From contig JAOTYK010000008.1 in NCBI GenBank assembly GCA_029861955.1, forward strand, positions 83,392-147,391: a stretch of 64,000 nucleotides of DNA. Direction: 5' to 3'. Position 1 is the first letter of the stretch. The number at the start of each line of letters is the position of its first letter. The position numbers were made by a program, and so were the translations under genes. Shown piece by piece: positions 34,853 to 45,382 of this stretch. Below the pieces are notes generated by a model that was not told the origin of the DNA, did not search any database, and worked only from the letters and a program-made list of their open reading frames with translations. The stretch is from Acidobacteriota bacterium. Lineage in GTDB: Bacteria > Acidobacteriota > Polarisedimenticolia > Polarisedimenticolales > Polarisedimenticolaceae.

Positions 34853-35224
34853 CTATGCCTTCTTCTTACCGGCGATTGCGCGACGGGGGCCACGACGGGT
34901 ACGTGCGTTGGTGTGGGTTCGTTGTCCACGAGTCGGCAAGTTGCGTCGGTGACGCAAGCCGCGATAGGCGCCGATCTCGATCAGCCGCTTGATATCGAGG
35001 GAGACCGCCTTACGAAGATCACCTTCCACACGGCCTTCCTGGTTCAGGAGTCGCTGAATACGAAGCGACTCGTCATCCGTCAGATCCTTCACCTTCGTCG
35101 CCGGATCGATCCTCAACTTATCGAGGATCTGATTCGAACGGGTGCGTCCGATCCCATAGATGTACGTCAAACCAATCTCGATCCGCTTACTGGGCGGAAG
35201 TTCGATTCCTGCGATGCGAGCCAC
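34853..35224 (-). CDS. rpsM: 30S ribosomal protein S13
   Basis: S13, 123 residues, in the head of the small subunit, where it contacts the P-site tRNA and 50S bridge. It opens with [25 protein letters not shown] and ends with the basic tail [25 protein letters not shown] that reaches the tRNA. The start is GTG at 35224 with GGAG 8 bases upstream. Confidence 0.98.
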   Translation of the reverse strand: MARIAGIELPPSKRIEIGLTYIYGIGRTRSNQILDKLRIDPATKVKDLTDDESLRIQRLLNQEGRVEGDLRKAVSLDIKRLIEIGAYRGLRHRRNLPTRGQRTHTNARTRRGPRRAIAGKKKA

Positions 35225-35259
35225 GAGCTACTCCTCTACCGACCGAAGGTTAATCCGGC

Positions 35260-35373
35260 CTATCCCTGTCGTTGCTTGTGCTTTGGGTTCTCACAGATGA
35301 CACGAACCACCCCACGGCGGCGAATCACCTTGCACTTGTCGCACATCTTTTTCACGGAGCTACGTACCTTCAT
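35260..35373 (-). CDS. rpmJ: 50S ribosomal protein L36
   Basis: A 37-residue protein read directly between infA and rpsM: it begins [20 protein letters not shown] and ends with a [11 protein letters not shown] tail. The zinc ligands Cys11, Cys14, Cys27 and His32 are intact, so this is the zinc-binding form. It stabilises rRNA of the large subunit near the peptidyl transferase region. Spacing is 30 bases from infA and 35 bases to rpsM. Confidence 0.97.
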   Translation of the reverse strand: MKVRSSVKKMCDKCKVIRRRGVVRVICENPKHKQRQG

Positions 35374-35403
35374 GATCCTGCTCTCCAACCGATCTATTCG
35401 AGG

Positions 35404-35628
35404 CTACTTGTATCGGTAGACGATCCGTCCACGGGACAGATCGTACGGCGACAACTCGACCAACACGCGATCTCCCGGCAGGATGCGAATGAAGTGCTTC
35501 CGCATCTTTCCCGAGATATGTGCCAGAACCTTGTGCTCTGCACGATCGACCAATTCGAGCTTGAACATGGCGTTTGGAAGGGGCTCCAACACCGTGGCTT
35601 CAACCTCGATTGCTTCTTCTTTTGCCAT
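35404..35628 (-). CDS. infA: Translation initiation factor IF-1
   Basis: A 74-residue OB-fold factor that blocks the A site during initiation. Typical segments are [52 protein letters not shown]. It starts 17 bases after map and precedes rpmJ, the usual order. Confidence 0.97.
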   Translation of the reverse strand: MAKEEAIEVEATVLEPLPNAMFKLELVDRAEHKVLAHISGKMRKHFIRILPGDRVLVELSPYDLSRGRIVYRYK

Positions 35629-35645
35629 CTAGCGAATACCCTGAC

Positions 35646-36437
35646 TTACGAAAGACAGCCAACCGGAGCGCCCAGCACCCGCGGTTCACCGTTTGTAATT
35701 GCGACGCAGACTTCGAAATGAGCGGACCGACGACCGTCGCGGGTCCGTGCGGTCCACAGGTCCCGAGCGCTGACCATGACCTCCGGTCCACCGGCGTTGA
35801 CCATCGGCTCGATGGCGAGAACCATCCCCTTCTGGAGGCGCTCTCGTCGACCCGGCGCACCAAAGTTTGGAACCTGCGGATCCTCGTGGAGGCTGGCGCC
35901 GATTCCGTGTCCGACGAACTCTTGCACGACCGAGAAGCCGTGCTTCTCGACGTGGGATTGCACCGCGTGACCGATATCCGACACACGGTTTCCCAGCCGG
36001 GTCTGCTGAACACCCAACTCAAGGGATTCTCGGGTCACCTTCAGGAGAAACTTCGACTCCTCGTCGATGTTTCCAACCGGGAAGGTTCGCGCCGAGTCGC
36101 CGTAGTAGCCGCGATAGAGAACGCCGACATCCACCGAGACGATGTCCCCGTCCTCCAGGACTCGATTCTCGTCGGGTACTCCGTGAACGATCTCATCGTT
36201 CACCGAGACGCAGGCGCTACCTGGAAAATCCTTGCCATCGTTGTTGTGCGGGTAGCCCTTGAACGCAGGGACCCCTCCGGCTTCGACGAGACGCGTCTCG
36301 ACGATCCGATCGATCTCCTTGGTCGTCATCCCTACGCCGATCTGCATCGACAGAGCATCAAGGGTGTCACGGATGATGCGATTGGCCTCATCCATGATCT
36401 CGATCTCAGCTGGGGATTTGAGAATCAAACCGCTCAC
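35646..36437 (-). CDS. map: Methionine aminopeptidase, type I
   Basis: A 263-residue cytosolic metal enzyme that removes the initiator Met from nascent proteins. The five metal ligands are in place: Asp in DGDIVSVDVGV, Asp in YYGDSARTF, His in GHGIGASLHEDP, Glu in LAIEPMVN and Glu in HFEVCVAIT (where TE is more usual). GTG codons at 36443 and 36437 are possible starts; the second is preferred because GAGG ends 5 bases before it and overlaps the first. It follows secY directly, without the adk gene often found between them. Confidence 0.95.
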   Translation of the reverse strand: MSGLILKSPAEIEIMDEANRIIRDTLDALSMQIGVGMTTKEIDRIVETRLVEAGGVPAFKGYPHNNDGKDFPGSACVSVNDEIVHGVPDENRVLEDGDIVSVDVGVLYRGYYGDSARTFPVGNIDEESKFLLKVTRESLELGVQQTRLGNRVSDIGHAVQSHVEKHGFSVVQEFVGHGIGASLHEDPQVPNFGAPGRRERLQKGMVLAIEPMVNAGGPEVMVSARDLWTARTRDGRRSAHFEVCVAITNGEPRVLGAPVGCLS

Positions 36438-36512
36438 ACACACCTCGAGGTCCCGAGGGACCCCACGACAACAAAAGTCCCAACGGCGTGGACGCCGATG
36501 GGTAAACGCGAA

Positions 36513-36521
36513 ATTATAGCA
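36513..36521 (-). promoter_or_regulatory. Extended -10 promoter upstream of map
   Basis: TGCTATAAT on the minus strand is a perfect extended -10 element in the otherwise GC-rich gap between secY and map; no -35 box matches well. The 70-base leader has two short inverted repeats. It could drive map-infA-rpmJ-rpsM-rpsK-rpsD-rpoA-rplQ separately from the upstream genes. Confidence 0.45.
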
Positions 36522-36554
36522 AAATTCTTCAATTTCGGCCTTCAGGCTTCAGGG

Positions 36555-37946
36555 TCATCGACGGGGTTTCAGACGGGTTCCCTTAAGGAATCCGTCGTAA
36601 TGACGCATGATCAGCTGGGATTCGATCTGCTGCACGGTGTCCATGGCGACACCGACCACAATCAGGAGCGAGGTCCCGCCGAAGAAGAACTTCACGTTCA
36701 GGCCCTGAGTGATGAAGCTGGGTAGCCAGCGATCGAGGAACTCCCCGATCCAGGGCAGCGGTGCCACCTGGAATCCGCTGGTCAGAAGGACCGGCAGGAG
36801 ACTGATGCTGGCCAGGTAGATCGCGCCCCCGAAGGTCAGCCGGGTCAGGATCCGATCGATATGCTCGGCGGTCTTCTTGCCGGGGCGAATCCCGGGAATG
36901 AAGCCACCGTATTTCTTCATGTTGTCGGCCTGATCCATCGGATTGAAGATGATCGACACGTAGAAGAAACAGAAGAACATGATCATGATGGCGTAGATCA
37001 GGTTGTAGAGCAGGGCGGAGTACTGGAGTTGATTGACCAACGCCTGAACCCAGCCCACATCCCGCAACGCCCCCATCTGACCCATCGTCGTCGGAATCGC
37101 AAGCACCGAGGACGCGAAGATCACCGGGATCACACCGGCGGTATTGACCCTGAGCGGAAGATAAGTGGATGCGCCACCGTAGACCCGGCGGCCGACGACG
37201 CGGCGAGCGTATTGGATCGGAAGCCGACGCTGAGCGCGTTCGACGAAGACGATCGCCGCGACGACCAGGATCATCATCGCGATGATGATCAGGACGACGA
37301 ACAGGTCGATCTGACCGCTCTGTAGATCCTGGATGGTATTGGCGATGGCGTTGGGCAGACCGACCACGATGCCGGCGTAGATGATCAACGAGATTCCGTT
37401 GCCGATGCCACGCTCGGAGATCTGTTCACCGATCCACATGATGAACGCCGTTCCGGTGGTCAGCGTCAACATGGTCATTAGCTGGAAGCCAAGACCCGGA
37501 TTGAGGACGATCTGTCCGGTGCCGGCACCAAGACTTGTCGACTGAAGCCACAACGCAATGGTGAACGACTGGACGAGAGACAACGCGACCGTGCCGTAGC
37601 GCGTGTACTGCGTGATCTTCTTACGTCCGGCCTCCCCTTCCTTGCTGAGTTTCTCGAGGTACGGCCAGACAACCGTCAGCAGCTGCAGGATGATCGACGC
37701 CGTGATGTACGGCATGATGCCCAGAGCGAAGATCGTCAGTCGGCTGAAGGCGCCGCCGGAGAACATGTCCACAAACCCGAGGATGCCGCCCGCCTGAGAC
37801 TCGAAGAACGTCTGCATCGCGGCGGTATCGATACCCGGCGTGGGAATATGCGCACCAATCCGGTAGACACCCAACATCGCCAGGGTGAAGAGCACCCGGT
37901 TGCGAAGTTCCGGAATATTGAAGATGTTTCGAAAGGCCTGAATCAT
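36555..37946 (-). CDS. secY: Protein translocase subunit SecY
   Basis: A 463-residue inner-membrane channel subunit with about ten membrane helices; it works with SecE (63482-63688). Recognised by [12 protein letters not shown], the plug and helix region [23 protein letters not shown], and the cytoplasmic loops [13 protein letters not shown] and [16 protein letters not shown]. Some loops are slightly longer than in E. coli (443 residues). The ATG overlaps the rplO stop in TAATG. Confidence 0.98.
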   Translation of the reverse strand: MIQAFRNIFNIPELRNRVLFTLAMLGVYRIGAHIPTPGIDTAAMQTFFESQAGGILGFVDMFSGGAFSRLTIFALGIMPYITASIILQLLTVVWPYLEKLSKEGEAGRKKITQYTRYGTVALSLVQSFTIALWLQSTSLGAGTGQIVLNPGLGFQLMTMLTLTTGTAFIMWIGEQISERGIGNGISLIIYAGIVVGLPNAIANTIQDLQSGQIDLFVVLIIIAMMILVVAAIVFVERAQRRLPIQYARRVVGRRVYGGASTYLPLRVNTAGVIPVIFASSVLAIPTTMGQMGALRDVGWVQALVNQLQYSALLYNLIYAIMIMFFCFFYVSIIFNPMDQADNMKKYGGFIPGIRPGKKTAEHIDRILTRLTFGGAIYLASISLLPVLLTSGFQVAPLPWIGEFLDRWLPSFITQGLNVKFFFGGTSLLIVVGVAMDTVQQIESQLIMRHYDGFLKGTRLKPRR

Positions 37947-38473
37947 TACTTATCGTCCGACATCGTTTCAGGTTTGCTCGACTTGGCCGACTTGCTCGGT
38001 TTGGCCGCACGAATCAGTTTTGTCGAAGTAGGCTTGATCAGCTCGATGGATCCGCCTGCTGCCTTGATCTTATCGGCGGCCGACTTCGTGAAGCGATGGG
38101 CGGTCACCTTCAGAGCCACGGTGATCTCGCCGTTGCCGAGCACCTTGACGCCGTCCTTGCCCTTCTTGACCAGGCCGGCTGCCAGCAGCGTCTCGGGATC
38201 GACAACGCTTCCCGCCTCGAACCCGTTCAATCGGTCGACGTTGACCGTTCGATAGCTTGTCCTGAAAATGTTGAAGAAGCCACGCTTCGGCAGTCGTCGA
38301 TGGAGCGGCATCTGTCCGCCCTCGAATCCACGCTTGCTGTGGTAGCCACTGCGAGATTTCTGACCGTTCATTCCGCGGCCGGCGGTCTTGCCCCTACCGC
38401 TGCCGGGGCCGCGGCCGACCCGACGGGCCGTCTTCCGGGATCCCGGGGCCGGTTGCAGTTCGTGCAGTCTCAT
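37946..38473 (-). CDS. rplO: 50S ribosomal protein L15
   Basis: L15, 175 residues. The N-terminal extended region [34 protein letters not shown] and [16 protein letters not shown] are typical. It is about 30 residues longer than E. coli L15 (144) because of a C-terminal tail rich in Lys, Ser and Pro ([17 protein letters not shown]) with no recognised role. Confidence 0.97.
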   Translation of the reverse strand: MRLHELQPAPGSRKTARRVGRGPGSGRGKTAGRGMNGQKSRSGYHSKRGFEGGQMPLHRRLPKRGFFNIFRTSYRTVNVDRLNGFEAGSVVDPETLLAAGLVKKGKDGVKVLGNGEITVALKVTAHRFTKSAADKIKAAGGSIELIKPTSTKLIRAAKPSKSAKSSKPETMSDDK

Positions 38474-38542
38474 CGCTCGTCCCTCTCGTCAACTTCCAGT
38501 GAGTTCGTCTACTTCATGTCCCCGCGAGTCGTCGGTATCTCG

Positions 38543-38752
38543 TCAACCCTCGAGGATCTGTACGAGATGCGGAATCTTTTTCAGCATCCCACGCACCTGC
38601 GGATTGTCCGTCAGCTCCCGCTCGCGGCCGATTCGACCGAGACCCAGGGCTCGTAACGTGTCCTTCTGATCTTGCTTGAACCCGATCCCGCTTCGAATCT
38701 GTTTGATACGAACCGTGGCGCCGGACTTCTTACTCTTCGCTGCGGCTGTCAT
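38543..38752 (-). CDS. rpmD: 50S ribosomal protein L30
   Basis: L30, 69 residues. The core [29 protein letters not shown] followed by [17 protein letters not shown] matches the family; the first 12 residues are an Ala/Lys-rich extension. The start overlaps the rpsE stop in ATGA. Confidence 0.96.
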   Translation of the reverse strand: MTAAAKSKKSGATVRIKQIRSGIGFKQDQKDTLRALGLGRIGRERELTDNPQVRGMLKKIPHLVQILEG

Positions 38753-39261
38753 TGGGACATCTCCCGATGGATCTCTTCAACGTCCTTCCCACGCACGACG
38801 GCGATCTTGTCCGCTTCCTTCAGGGACATGAGCCCCTGCATCGTCGCTCGGATGACGTTGTGAGGATTCTTCGTGCCCAGGGACTTCGTGAGGATGTCCT
38901 GGACGCCGGCCGACTCGAGGATCGCTCGAACCGGCCCACCTGCGATCACACCGGTACCGGGAGATGCGGGCTTCAGAAGAACCGCGCCGGCCCCGAATCG
39001 ACCGGTGATCTGGTGCGGGATCGTGTGGTCGAGCATCGGGATTCGAACCAGGTTTCTCTTCGCCTGTTCGACCCCCTTGCTGATGGCGGATGGGACCTCG
39101 CGGGCCTTGCCCACGCCATATCCGACCCAGCCATTACCGTCACCCACGACGACGAGGGCTGCGAACGAGAAGTTCTTACCGCCCTTCACGACCTTGGTCA
39201 CGCGGTTGATATGGACCAAACGATCCTTCAACTCACCGGGTTGCTGTTCGTATTCCGCCAC
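38749..39261 (-). CDS. rpsE: 30S ribosomal protein S5
   Basis: S5, 170 residues, involved in decoding fidelity and mRNA entry. Typical stretches are [37 protein letters not shown] and [13 protein letters not shown]. The start is GTG at 39261, 3 bases after GGAGGAG and its TCC; a longer reading from a TTG at 39285 would place that ribosome site inside the gene and is unlikely. Confidence 0.97.
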   Translation of the reverse strand: MAEYEQQPGELKDRLVHINRVTKVVKGGKNFSFAALVVVGDGNGWVGYGVGKAREVPSAISKGVEQAKRNLVRIPMLDHTIPHQITGRFGAGAVLLKPASPGTGVIAGGPVRAILESAGVQDILTKSLGTKNPHNVIRATMQGLMSLKEADKIAVVRGKDVEEIHREMSQ

Positions 39262-39294
39262 GGACTCCTCCAAACGTCGGTACAAACGACCGAA

Positions 39295-39669
39295 CTAGAA
39301 CTTCAAACCCTCTTCACGAGCGGCGTCGGCAAGTGCCTTGATCCGTCCGTGGTACAGGAAGCCGCCTCGATCGAACACGATCGCCTTGACGCCTGCACCC
39401 TTAAGCTTCTTCGCGATCAAATTGCCGACCTTCTTGGCGGCCTCACAATTTGATCCGTTCTTGATCTCTTTCAATTCCGGGCTTTGTGTGGACGCGCTGG
39501 CCAACGTTCGCCCGGACTCATCGTCGATGGCCTGGGCGTAGATATGCCGATCGCTTCGAAAGACCGCGAGTCTTGGTTGCGACGCGGTCCCATGAATCTT
39601 TCGCCGGACCCGATGTCGAATTCGACGTCGAACGTCCTTCCGTACACTCATTTTTCCTAGACTGCTCAT
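39295..39669 (-). CDS. rplR: 50S ribosomal protein L18
   Basis: L18, 124 residues, binds 5S rRNA. The conserved core is [25 protein letters not shown] and the ending [26 protein letters not shown]. Two ATGs are possible: 39669, with AGGGG 7 bases upstream, and 39651, with AGGA only 3 bases upstream; the first is used here. A longer reading from 39720 overlaps rplF and was rejected. Confidence 0.96.
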   Translation of the reverse strand: MSSLGKMSVRKDVRRRIRHRVRRKIHGTASQPRLAVFRSDRHIYAQAIDDESGRTLASASTQSPELKEIKNGSNCEAAKKVGNLIAKKLKGAGVKAIVFDRGGFLYHGRIKALADAAREEGLKF

Positions 39670-39679
39670 CCGCTGACCC

Positions 39680-40216
39680 CTAGGCTCCGGTCTTGCCGGC
39701 CTTCTTCCGCAGTTGTTCACCCGTATACCGGATGCCCTTTAGTTTGTAGACGTCCGGCGGTCGCAGCGATCGGATCTCCGCCGCCACTTGCCCGACCTGC
39801 TGTCGATCGTATCCGCTGACACTCAGTTTCGTATTCTTCTCTACCGCGACCGCGATTCCGTCCGGAATCGGAAATACGATGGGGTGGGAAAAACCGAGGC
39901 TGAACTTCACGACCTTCCCTGCCAACTCCGCCCGGTAACCCACGCCATGGATCTCGAGATCCTTCACGAAGCCCTTGGTGACACCGTTCACGGCGTTGGC
40001 AAGAAGCGCACGGCTGAGCCCGTGTAGAGCACGCTGAGTCTTGGAGTCGTCGGCCCGCCGAACCACGAGCTGCTTCTCCTCTTGTGCCACGGTGATCCCG
40101 TCGGGAACCGTGTGCTGGAGCTTGCCCTTGGGTCCTTCGACATTGACCGTCGAACCATCGATCTTGATCTTGACGGCTGCGTCAAGTTCGATCGGCATTC
40201 TTCCAATTCTAGACAT
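39680..40216 (-). CDS. rplF: 50S ribosomal protein L6
   Basis: L6, 178 residues, near the factor-binding site of the large subunit. It begins [20 protein letters not shown] and has the paired L6 domains, with [19 protein letters not shown] and the C-terminal [32 protein letters not shown] precedes the ATG. Confidence 0.98.
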   Translation of the reverse strand: MSRIGRMPIELDAAVKIKIDGSTVNVEGPKGKLQHTVPDGITVAQEEKQLVVRRADDSKTQRALHGLSRALLANAVNGVTKGFVKDLEIHGVGYRAELAGKVVKFSLGFSHPIVFPIPDGIAVAVEKNTKLSVSGYDRQQVGQVAAEIRSLRPPDVYKLKGIRYTGEQLRKKAGKTGA

Positions 40217-40237
40217 CGATCTTTCTCCGTCCTCTCG

Positions 40238-40636
40238 CTACCAGACGTTGCAGAGGATTTCTCCTCCGACGCCTTCGCGACGACACGCACTACCGGTCTT
40301 GATGCCTCTCGAGGTCGAGAGGATCGTGATCCCGAGTCCGTTGAGGACCTTCGGGATCTCATCCTTGTTGCAGTAGACCCGGCGCCCGGGCTTACTGACA
40401 CGCTCCAGACCGGTGATCGCACGATCACCCGTCGGTGTGTACTTCAGATGCACGGTGATCGAACCCTGTACCGGGTTCTCCTCGACCGAGTACTCGTCGA
40501 TATAGCCCTCGTCCTTGAGGATACCGACGATCGCGGCCTTCATCTTGGAGGCCGGAAGCACGACCTTGTCATGCTTGGCCGTCGCACCGTTACGCAGGCG
40601 CACCAACAAATCTGAAATGGGATCCGTCATACTCAT
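40238..40636 (-). CDS. rpsH: 30S ribosomal protein S8
   Basis: S8, 132 residues, a central-domain 16S rRNA-binding protein and, in E. coli, the translational repressor of the spc operon. It opens with MTDPISDLLVRLRNGATAKHDKV and ends with the family signature LSTSRGIKTGSACRREGVGGEILCNVW. A second in-frame ATG lies two codons later. Confidence 0.98.
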   Translation of the reverse strand: MSMTDPISDLLVRLRNGATAKHDKVVLPASKMKAAIVGILKDEGYIDEYSVEENPVQGSITVHLKYTPTGDRAITGLERVSKPGRRVYCNKDEIPKVLNGLGITILSTSRGIKTGSACRREGVGGEILCNVW

Positions 40637-40649
40637 CGTCTGTCCCCCG

Positions 40650-40835
40650 CTACCAACTCGACTTCGTGACGCCGGGCAATAGCCCCTCTAACGCCAGTTG
40701 ACGGAAACAGATCCGGCAGAGCCGAAATTTTCGCAGAAATGCTCGAGGCCGTCCGCAACGCAGACAGCGATTGCGCGCACGAACTGCGAACTTCGGCTTC
40801 TTCTCGGTTTTGGCGATCCAAGCCTTGGTTGCCAT
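40650..40835 (-). CDS. rpsN: 30S ribosomal protein S14, zinc-binding short form
   Basis: S14 type Z, 61 residues, from ATG at 40835. The zinc cysteines are [21 protein letters not shown]. This short form differs from the ~100-residue zinc-free form of enterobacteria. A longer frame from 40934 overlaps rplE and was rejected. It lies 13 bases before rpsH. Confidence 0.97.
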   Translation of the reverse strand: MATKAWIAKTEKKPKFAVRARNRCLRCGRPRAFLRKFRLCRICFRQLALEGLLPGVTKSSW

Positions 40836-40849
40836 GTCCGCTACCTCCG

Positions 40850-41395
40850 TCAGTTCTTCTTGATGAACGGCATACCGAGACCAGCAAGAAGCGCACGGGC
40901 TTCCTCGTCGGTATTCGCCGTTGTGACGATGCAAATATTCATACCCTTGACCTTCTGCACCTTGTTGTAATCGATCTCCGGGAACATCAGGTGATCGCGA
41001 ACACCCAGGGTGTAGTTGCCACGACCATCAAACGCCCGGCTCGAGACGCCGCGAAAGTCACGCACACGAGGCAACGCGAGATTCAGGAGTCGATCCAGGA
41101 ATTCGTACATGCGAGTGCCACGCAAGGTGACGCGACACCCGATCGGCATTCCTTCACGAAGCTTGAAGTTGGAGATGGACTTGCGCGCCTTCGTCACCGC
41201 CGGGCGTTGACCGGCGATCGTCGACAACTCGTCCACGGCCTGATCCAGCAACTTGCTGTCCTGAATTGCATCGCCCACACCCATATTGATCACGACCTTC
41301 GCGATCTTTGGGATGGCCATCGAGGAGCTGTAGCCGAACTGGCTTTTCAGAGCCGGTGCGACATCCTCCGCATATTTTTCGATCAACCTTGCCAT
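40850..41395 (-). CDS. rplE: 50S ribosomal protein L5
   Basis: L5, 181 residues, binds 5S rRNA and contacts the P-site tRNA. Typical segments are [38 protein letters not shown] and the C-terminal [32 protein letters not shown] precedes the ATG. Confidence 0.98.
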   Translation of the reverse strand: MARLIEKYAEDVAPALKSQFGYSSSMAIPKIAKVVINMGVGDAIQDSKLLDQAVDELSTIAGQRPAVTKARKSISNFKLREGMPIGCRVTLRGTRMYEFLDRLLNLALPRVRDFRGVSSRAFDGRGNYTLGVRDHLMFPEIDYNKVQKVKGMNICIVTTANTDEEARALLAGLGMPFIKKN

Positions 41396-41414
41396 CTCGT
41401 CCCTCTCTCTGCTG

Positions 41415-41747
41415 CTACTTGTCGAGGATGGTGCCGCTGGCCCTGGTCATGCGCACGCGACGTCCGTCTTCTAGTGTTTTCGTACCGATCCGTGTGCCCC
41501 GCTTCGTCTCGGGGTCCAACAACATGACATTGGAGATATGGATCGGTCCTTCACTCTCGATAACCCCGCCCTTGATATTGCGTTGCGGGTTTGGTTTCGT
41601 GTGACGCTTGACCAGGTTCACACCCTCTACCAGGAGCATTCTCCGCTTGGGGTAGACCTGAAGCACACGACGTGGGGTAGTTCGATCACGGTACTTCCCC
41701 GTAATGATAACCACACGATCTTCTTTCTTGATTCGAATCTTATTCAT
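41415..41747 (-). CDS. rplX: 50S ribosomal protein L24
   Basis: L24, 110 residues, an early assembly initiator with a KOW motif. It starts [19 protein letters not shown] and continues with [20 protein letters not shown]. The 'GK+R+' stretch and the NPQ linker fit the family. Its ATG overlaps the rplN stop in TAATG. Confidence 0.97.
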   Translation of the reverse strand: MNKIRIKKEDRVVIITGKYRDRTTPRRVLQVYPKRRMLLVEGVNLVKRHTKPNPQRNIKGGVIESEGPIHISNVMLLDPETKRGTRIGTKTLEDGRRVRMTRASGTILDK

Positions 41748-42115
41748 TACAGAACCTCGGGAGCCAGCGACACGATCTTCATGAATTTCTTGTCGCGCAA
41801 TTCGCGAGCGACCGGACCGAAAACGCGGGTACCGATCGGCTCCTTGGCGTCATTGATCAGGACCGCGGCGTTCTGGTCGAAACGGATATACGAACCGTCA
41901 CGACGACGCTGCGGGCTCTTCGTACGGACGATGACGGCCTTGACGACCTGCCCCTTCTTGGCGTTGCCGTCGGGCGTCGCTTCCTTGACGGATGCGGTGA
42001 TGATGTCACCCACCGACGCGTACTTGCCTCGCGAGCCGCCGGCAAGATTGATACACGCAATCTTCTTGGCGCCCGAGTTATCGGCGACCTGCAGCACACT
42101 TTGCATTTGAATCAT
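41747..42115 (-). CDS. rplN: 50S ribosomal protein L14
   Basis: L14, 122 residues, part of an intersubunit bridge. [19 protein letters not shown] is the family start, and the C-terminus [20 protein letters not shown] is intact. GGAG lies 8 bases before the first ATG. Confidence 0.98.
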   Translation of the reverse strand: MIQMQSVLQVADNSGAKKIACINLAGGSRGKYASVGDIITASVKEATPDGNAKKGQVVKAVIVRTKSPQRRRDGSYIRFDQNAAVLINDAKEPIGTRVFGPVARELRDKKFMKIVSLAPEVL

Positions 42116-42145
42116 GGTCTACTCTCCGCTCTTCCGATAACTCGG

Positions 42146-42463
42146 TTACTCGGTTGTTCCGGCGCCCGCGTCGCCACTTGCGGTCACCGCGGCACGAACG
42201 ATTCGCTGTACACGCCACCGCTTGTGAGCGGACAACGGTCGCGATTCAACGATTTCTACGGTGTCGCCGATCTTGCACTGATTGGCTTCATCGTGAGCCA
42301 TGAATTTCGTCGTTTTGCGAATGTAACGACGATAGCGTCGATGAACGACGGTGCGATCGACACGAACGACGACGGTCTTGTCCATCTTGTCCGATGCGAC
42401 AATACCGACCTTCGTAACCCGCCGGCGCGTATTAGTGCTCTCGGGCTGACTGTTTTCGCTCAC
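42146..42463 (-). CDS. rpsQ: 30S ribosomal protein S17
   Basis: S17, 105 residues, an OB-fold protein that binds 16S rRNA early. The core is KVGIVASDKMDKTVVVRVDR and FMAHDEANQCKIGDTVEIVESRPLSAHKRW. The start is GTG at 42463, overlapping the rpmC stop in GTGA. Confidence 0.97.
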   Translation of the reverse strand: MSENSQPESTNTRRRVTKVGIVASDKMDKTVVVRVDRTVVHRRYRRYIRKTTKFMAHDEANQCKIGDTVEIVESRPLSAHKRWRVQRIVRAAVTASGDAGAGTTE

Positions 42464-42678
42464 GATTCGCTTCCTCTCGTTGCCGCCAGTTCCTGCTGTC
42501 GACGAACCGTCAACACGCGGGCGAGCTCTTTGCGTGATCGACGCACGCGTTGAGGGTCCTGCAACTGCCCGGTTGTGAGCTGGATGCGAAGCTTCCAGAT
42601 CTCTTCCCGTAGCGACATCTCTTCCTTGCTGAGTTCCTCGGGACTCATTTCCCCGAGTTTTTCAAGATTCGTTGCCAT
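42460..42678 (-). CDS. rpmC: 50S ribosomal protein L29
   Basis: L29, 72 residues, near the exit tunnel opening where trigger factor and SRP dock. The two-helix fold is seen in [20 protein letters not shown] and [21 protein letters not shown] at 42678 has GGAG 6 bases upstream; a GTG one codon earlier is less likely. Confidence 0.96.
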   Translation of the reverse strand: MATNLEKLGEMSPEELSKEEMSLREEIWKLRIQLTTGQLQDPQRVRRSRKELARVLTVRRQQELAATRGSES

Positions 42679-42711
42679 CACCTACTCCAATATTCCCTGG
42701 TCCAACTGCCG

Positions 42712-43122
42712 TCAGGGCAGACGCTTGACGAACTTCGTCCGAAACGGCAGCTTGTGCGCCGCCAGACGCATCGCCTCTTTGGCGATATCCTCGGCGACAC
42801 CCTCCATCTCGAAGAGGATGCGACCTGGCTTGATCACGGCGACCCACGCCTCCGGTGCGCCCTTACCCTTACCCATTCGAACTTCTGTCGGCTTCTTCGT
42901 GATCGGCTTGTCGGGGAAGACCCGAATCCAGATCTTTCCGCCACGCTTCACACTTCGAGTCATCGCAACACGACCCGCCTCGATCTGTCGGGACGTCAGC
43001 CAGCCGTTGTCCAGAGCCTTCAAGCCATACTCACCGAAGCTGACGGTGCAGCCGGTTTGCGCGTTTCCGCGCCGGCGTCCCCGCTGCTGCTTTCGGTGCT
43101 TGACCTTGCTTGGCATTAACAT
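42712..43122 (-). CDS. rplP: 50S ribosomal protein L16
   Basis: L16, 136 residues, helps position A-site tRNA. It begins [20 protein letters not shown] and has the segment [32 protein letters not shown] lies 7 bases before the ATG at 43122. Confidence 0.98.
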   Translation of the reverse strand: MLMPSKVKHRKQQRGRRRGNAQTGCTVSFGEYGLKALDNGWLTSRQIEAGRVAMTRSVKRGGKIWIRVFPDKPITKKPTEVRMGKGKGAPEAWVAVIKPGRILFEMEGVAEDIAKEAMRLAAHKLPFRTKFVKRLP

Positions 43123-43175
43123 GATTGCACTCCGTCTCTACGACTTTCCACGATTCTCAGTGTCTTCACGACGTC

Positions 43176-43829
43176 CTAGCGGGCCGCAGTCTTGGCGATC
43201 TGAATCTCGCGGGATTCACCGCGATAGATCCAGACCTTGATTCCGATAATTCCGTACGTCGTCTTCGCTTCGGCAAAACCGTAACCGACGTCCGCACGAA
43301 GCGTGTGCAAGGGCAACTGACCTTCCAGGTACCACTCGGATCGAGCGATCTCGGCTCCACCCAGACGGCCGCTGACGCGGACCTTGACACCCTTGGCACC
43401 GAAACGCAGCGCGGACTCGACGGCCTTGCGCATGGCCCGTCGGAATGCGACGCGACGAATGAGCTGCGTGCCGATCGCCTCGGCGACGAGCTGCGGATCG
43501 ACCTCCGGCTTGTCGATCTCGAGGATGTTGATGAACACCTCGCGATTGGTCCGCTTGCGGATCTCTTCTTTCAGTCGATCAACTTCCGCGCCTTTTCGGC
43601 CGATGATGATTCCCGGTCGAGAGGTGTGGATGTTGACGCGCAGCTTGTTGGCGGCGCGCTCGATCTCGATCTGCGAGACTCCGGCGTGGCCAAGCTGCTT
43701 CTTGAGGTCATCACGAAGCTTCAGGTCCTCGTGCAGGAGCTCCGAGTACTTTTTCTCGGAGTACCAGCGCGATCGCCAGGTCTTGTTGATGCCGATTCGA
43801 AAACCGTACGGATTTACTTTTTGACCCAC
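43176..43829 (-). CDS. rpsC: 30S ribosomal protein S3
   Basis: S3, 217 residues, at the mRNA entry channel. It begins [21 protein letters not shown], has a KH domain with [19 protein letters not shown], and ends with [18 protein letters not shown]. The start is GTG at 43829 with GAGG 7 bases upstream. Confidence 0.98.
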   Translation of the reverse strand: MGQKVNPYGFRIGINKTWRSRWYSEKKYSELLHEDLKLRDDLKKQLGHAGVSQIEIERAANKLRVNIHTSRPGIIIGRKGAEVDRLKEEIRKRTNREVFINILEIDKPEVDPQLVAEAIGTQLIRRVAFRRAMRKAVESALRFGAKGVKVRVSGRLGGAEIARSEWYLEGQLPLHTLRADVGYGFAEAKTTYGIIGIKVWIYRGESREIQIAKTAAR

Positions 43830-43832
43830 GAC

Positions 43833-44216
43833 CTAACCTCCCGAAACAGCGCTATCGTCTGAAGCGTCATTCTTCTTGCCACCGATGATGTCGAGATCAA
43901 ACGTGATGTGACAGGCACGTTTGATGATCGGGAAGATGCGTCCCATCGCGACGTGGCGAGATCGGCGCATCGGAGGCGCCTCGTTCACCAGGGCACGTGA
44001 GATTCTCAACTCATCGACATCGACGTTGGGGTCCGCCTGCTGGGCGTTTGCCACCGCAGACTTCAAGAGCTTCTCTAGGTCCCGCGCCACCAACTTGGGT
44101 GAGAAGTGCAGGATGTTGAGGGCCTCCCCGACATTCTTTCCACGAACCTGGTCGACAACTCCACGCGTCTTCTGCGCGGAGACTCCCAGGTATTTTCTTT
44201 TTGCCGTCGCGATCAC
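43833..44216 (-). CDS. rplV: 50S ribosomal protein L22
   Basis: L22, 127 residues, whose beta hairpin lines the exit tunnel near the macrolide site. KYLGVSAQKTRGVVDQVRGK and the hairpin part APPMRRSRHVAMGRIFPIIKRACH are visible. It starts with GTG at 44216 after GGAGG. The C-terminal tail (GGKKNDASDDSAVSGG) is short and polar. Confidence 0.97.
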   Translation of the reverse strand: MIATAKRKYLGVSAQKTRGVVDQVRGKNVGEALNILHFSPKLVARDLEKLLKSAVANAQQADPNVDVDELRISRALVNEAPPMRRSRHVAMGRIFPIIKRACHITFDLDIIGGKKNDASDDSAVSGG

Positions 44217-44231
44217 GGTCTACCTCCGAAC

Positions 44232-44510
44232 CTACCGACTCGAGGTCCCGCCGCGACCGGCGTGACCTTTAAAGGTGCGGGTGGGCGCGAATTCGCCCAA
44301 CTTGTGCCCGACCATATTCTCTGTGATGTAAACCGGAATAAACTTCTTCCCGTTGTGTACGGCGATGGTGAGCGACACCATCTCCGGTGTAATCGTCGAG
44401 CGGCGCGACCAGGTCTTGAGAACCTTGTGATCGTTCTTCTTGGTCTGCTCTTCGACCGCTTTCTCGAGCGAACGATCGATGAACGGACCCTTTGAAACGG
44501 AACGTGTCAT
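44232..44510 (-). CDS. rpsS: 30S ribosomal protein S19
   Basis: S19, 92 residues, in the head of the small subunit with S13. It begins [20 protein letters not shown] and carries [21 protein letters not shown] and [16 protein letters not shown]. Confidence 0.98.
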   Translation of the reverse strand: MTRSVSKGPFIDRSLEKAVEEQTKKNDHKVLKTWSRRSTITPEMVSLTIAVHNGKKFIPVYITENMVGHKLGEFAPTRTFKGHAGRGGTSSR

Positions 44511-44530
44511 GGCGAAGCCCTTCCTCTCGA

Positions 44531-45358
44531 CTACTTGCGACCGCGGCGGCGAACGATCATGTCGTCCGTGCGCGGGTTGTTACGAGTTTTCTTGCCCTTG
44601 GTCGGGACACCCCAGGGACTTACCGGATGTCGGCCTCCGGAGGTTCGGCCTTCACCACCACCGTGGGGATGATCGACAGGGTTCATGACCACGCCGCGGA
44701 CCGTCGGACGGCGACCCAGCCAGCGACTGCGACCCGCTTTACCGATGGATGCGTTCTCGTGGTCCAGGTTCCCTACCTGCCCGATGGTTGCGTAGCACTC
44801 CGCCAGGATCTTCCGCATCTCGCCCGAGGGCATGCGCAAGAGAGCGTGACGACCTTCCTTTGCGATCAACTGCGCCGAGGTACCGGCGGAACGGCAGAGT
44901 TGGCCGCCCTTACCGGGGCGCATCTCGATATTGTGGAGGGGCGTACCTAACGGGATCGCCTTCATCGGCAGGCAGTTGCCCGGCTGGATATCGGCTTCCG
45001 GCGAGGAAAGGATCGTCGTGCCGACGGCCAGGCCGTTCGGCGACAGGATGTAGCGTCGCTCGCCATCCGCATAGCAGACGAGGGCGATATCGGCGGATCG
45101 GTTGGGATCGTACTCGACGGTCTCGACCTTCCCGGGAATTCCGATCTTGTCTCGGCGAAAATCGATGACACGGTAGCGGCGCTTGTGCCCACCACCTTGA
45201 TGTCGTACCGAGATCTGCCCCTTGTTGTTGCGGCCGGCCTTCTTGGTCAGCTTCCGCAGCAACGGCTTGTGGGGCTCGTTCTTACCCGATGAGTCGCGCA
45301 CCATTCGAGTCATGTGCCGACGCCCAGGACTCGTGGGTTTATATTTCTTGATGGCCAT
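44531..45358 (-). CDS. rplB: 50S ribosomal protein L2
   Basis: L2, 275 residues, close to the peptidyl transferase centre. Signature segments are [36 protein letters not shown] and the C-terminal [21 protein letters not shown], which contains the conserved His. The ATG at 45358 lies 6 bases after GAGG; a TTG one codon earlier is unlikely. Confidence 0.98.
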   Translation of the reverse strand: MAIKKYKPTSPGRRHMTRMVRDSSGKNEPHKPLLRKLTKKAGRNNKGQISVRHQGGGHKRRYRVIDFRRDKIGIPGKVETVEYDPNRSADIALVCYADGERRYILSPNGLAVGTTILSSPEADIQPGNCLPMKAIPLGTPLHNIEMRPGKGGQLCRSAGTSAQLIAKEGRHALLRMPSGEMRKILAECYATIGQVGNLDHENASIGKAGRSRWLGRRPTVRGVVMNPVDHPHGGGEGRTSGGRHPVSPWGVPTKGKKTRNNPRTDDMIVRRRGRK

Positions 45359-45382
45359 CAAATACCTCGGTCTATCGACCTA

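Noticed and set aside
36444..36554. A degenerate adk gene between secY and map
   Set aside because: The gap is only about 110 bases and contains no fragment resembling an adenylate kinase P-loop (GxPGxGK).
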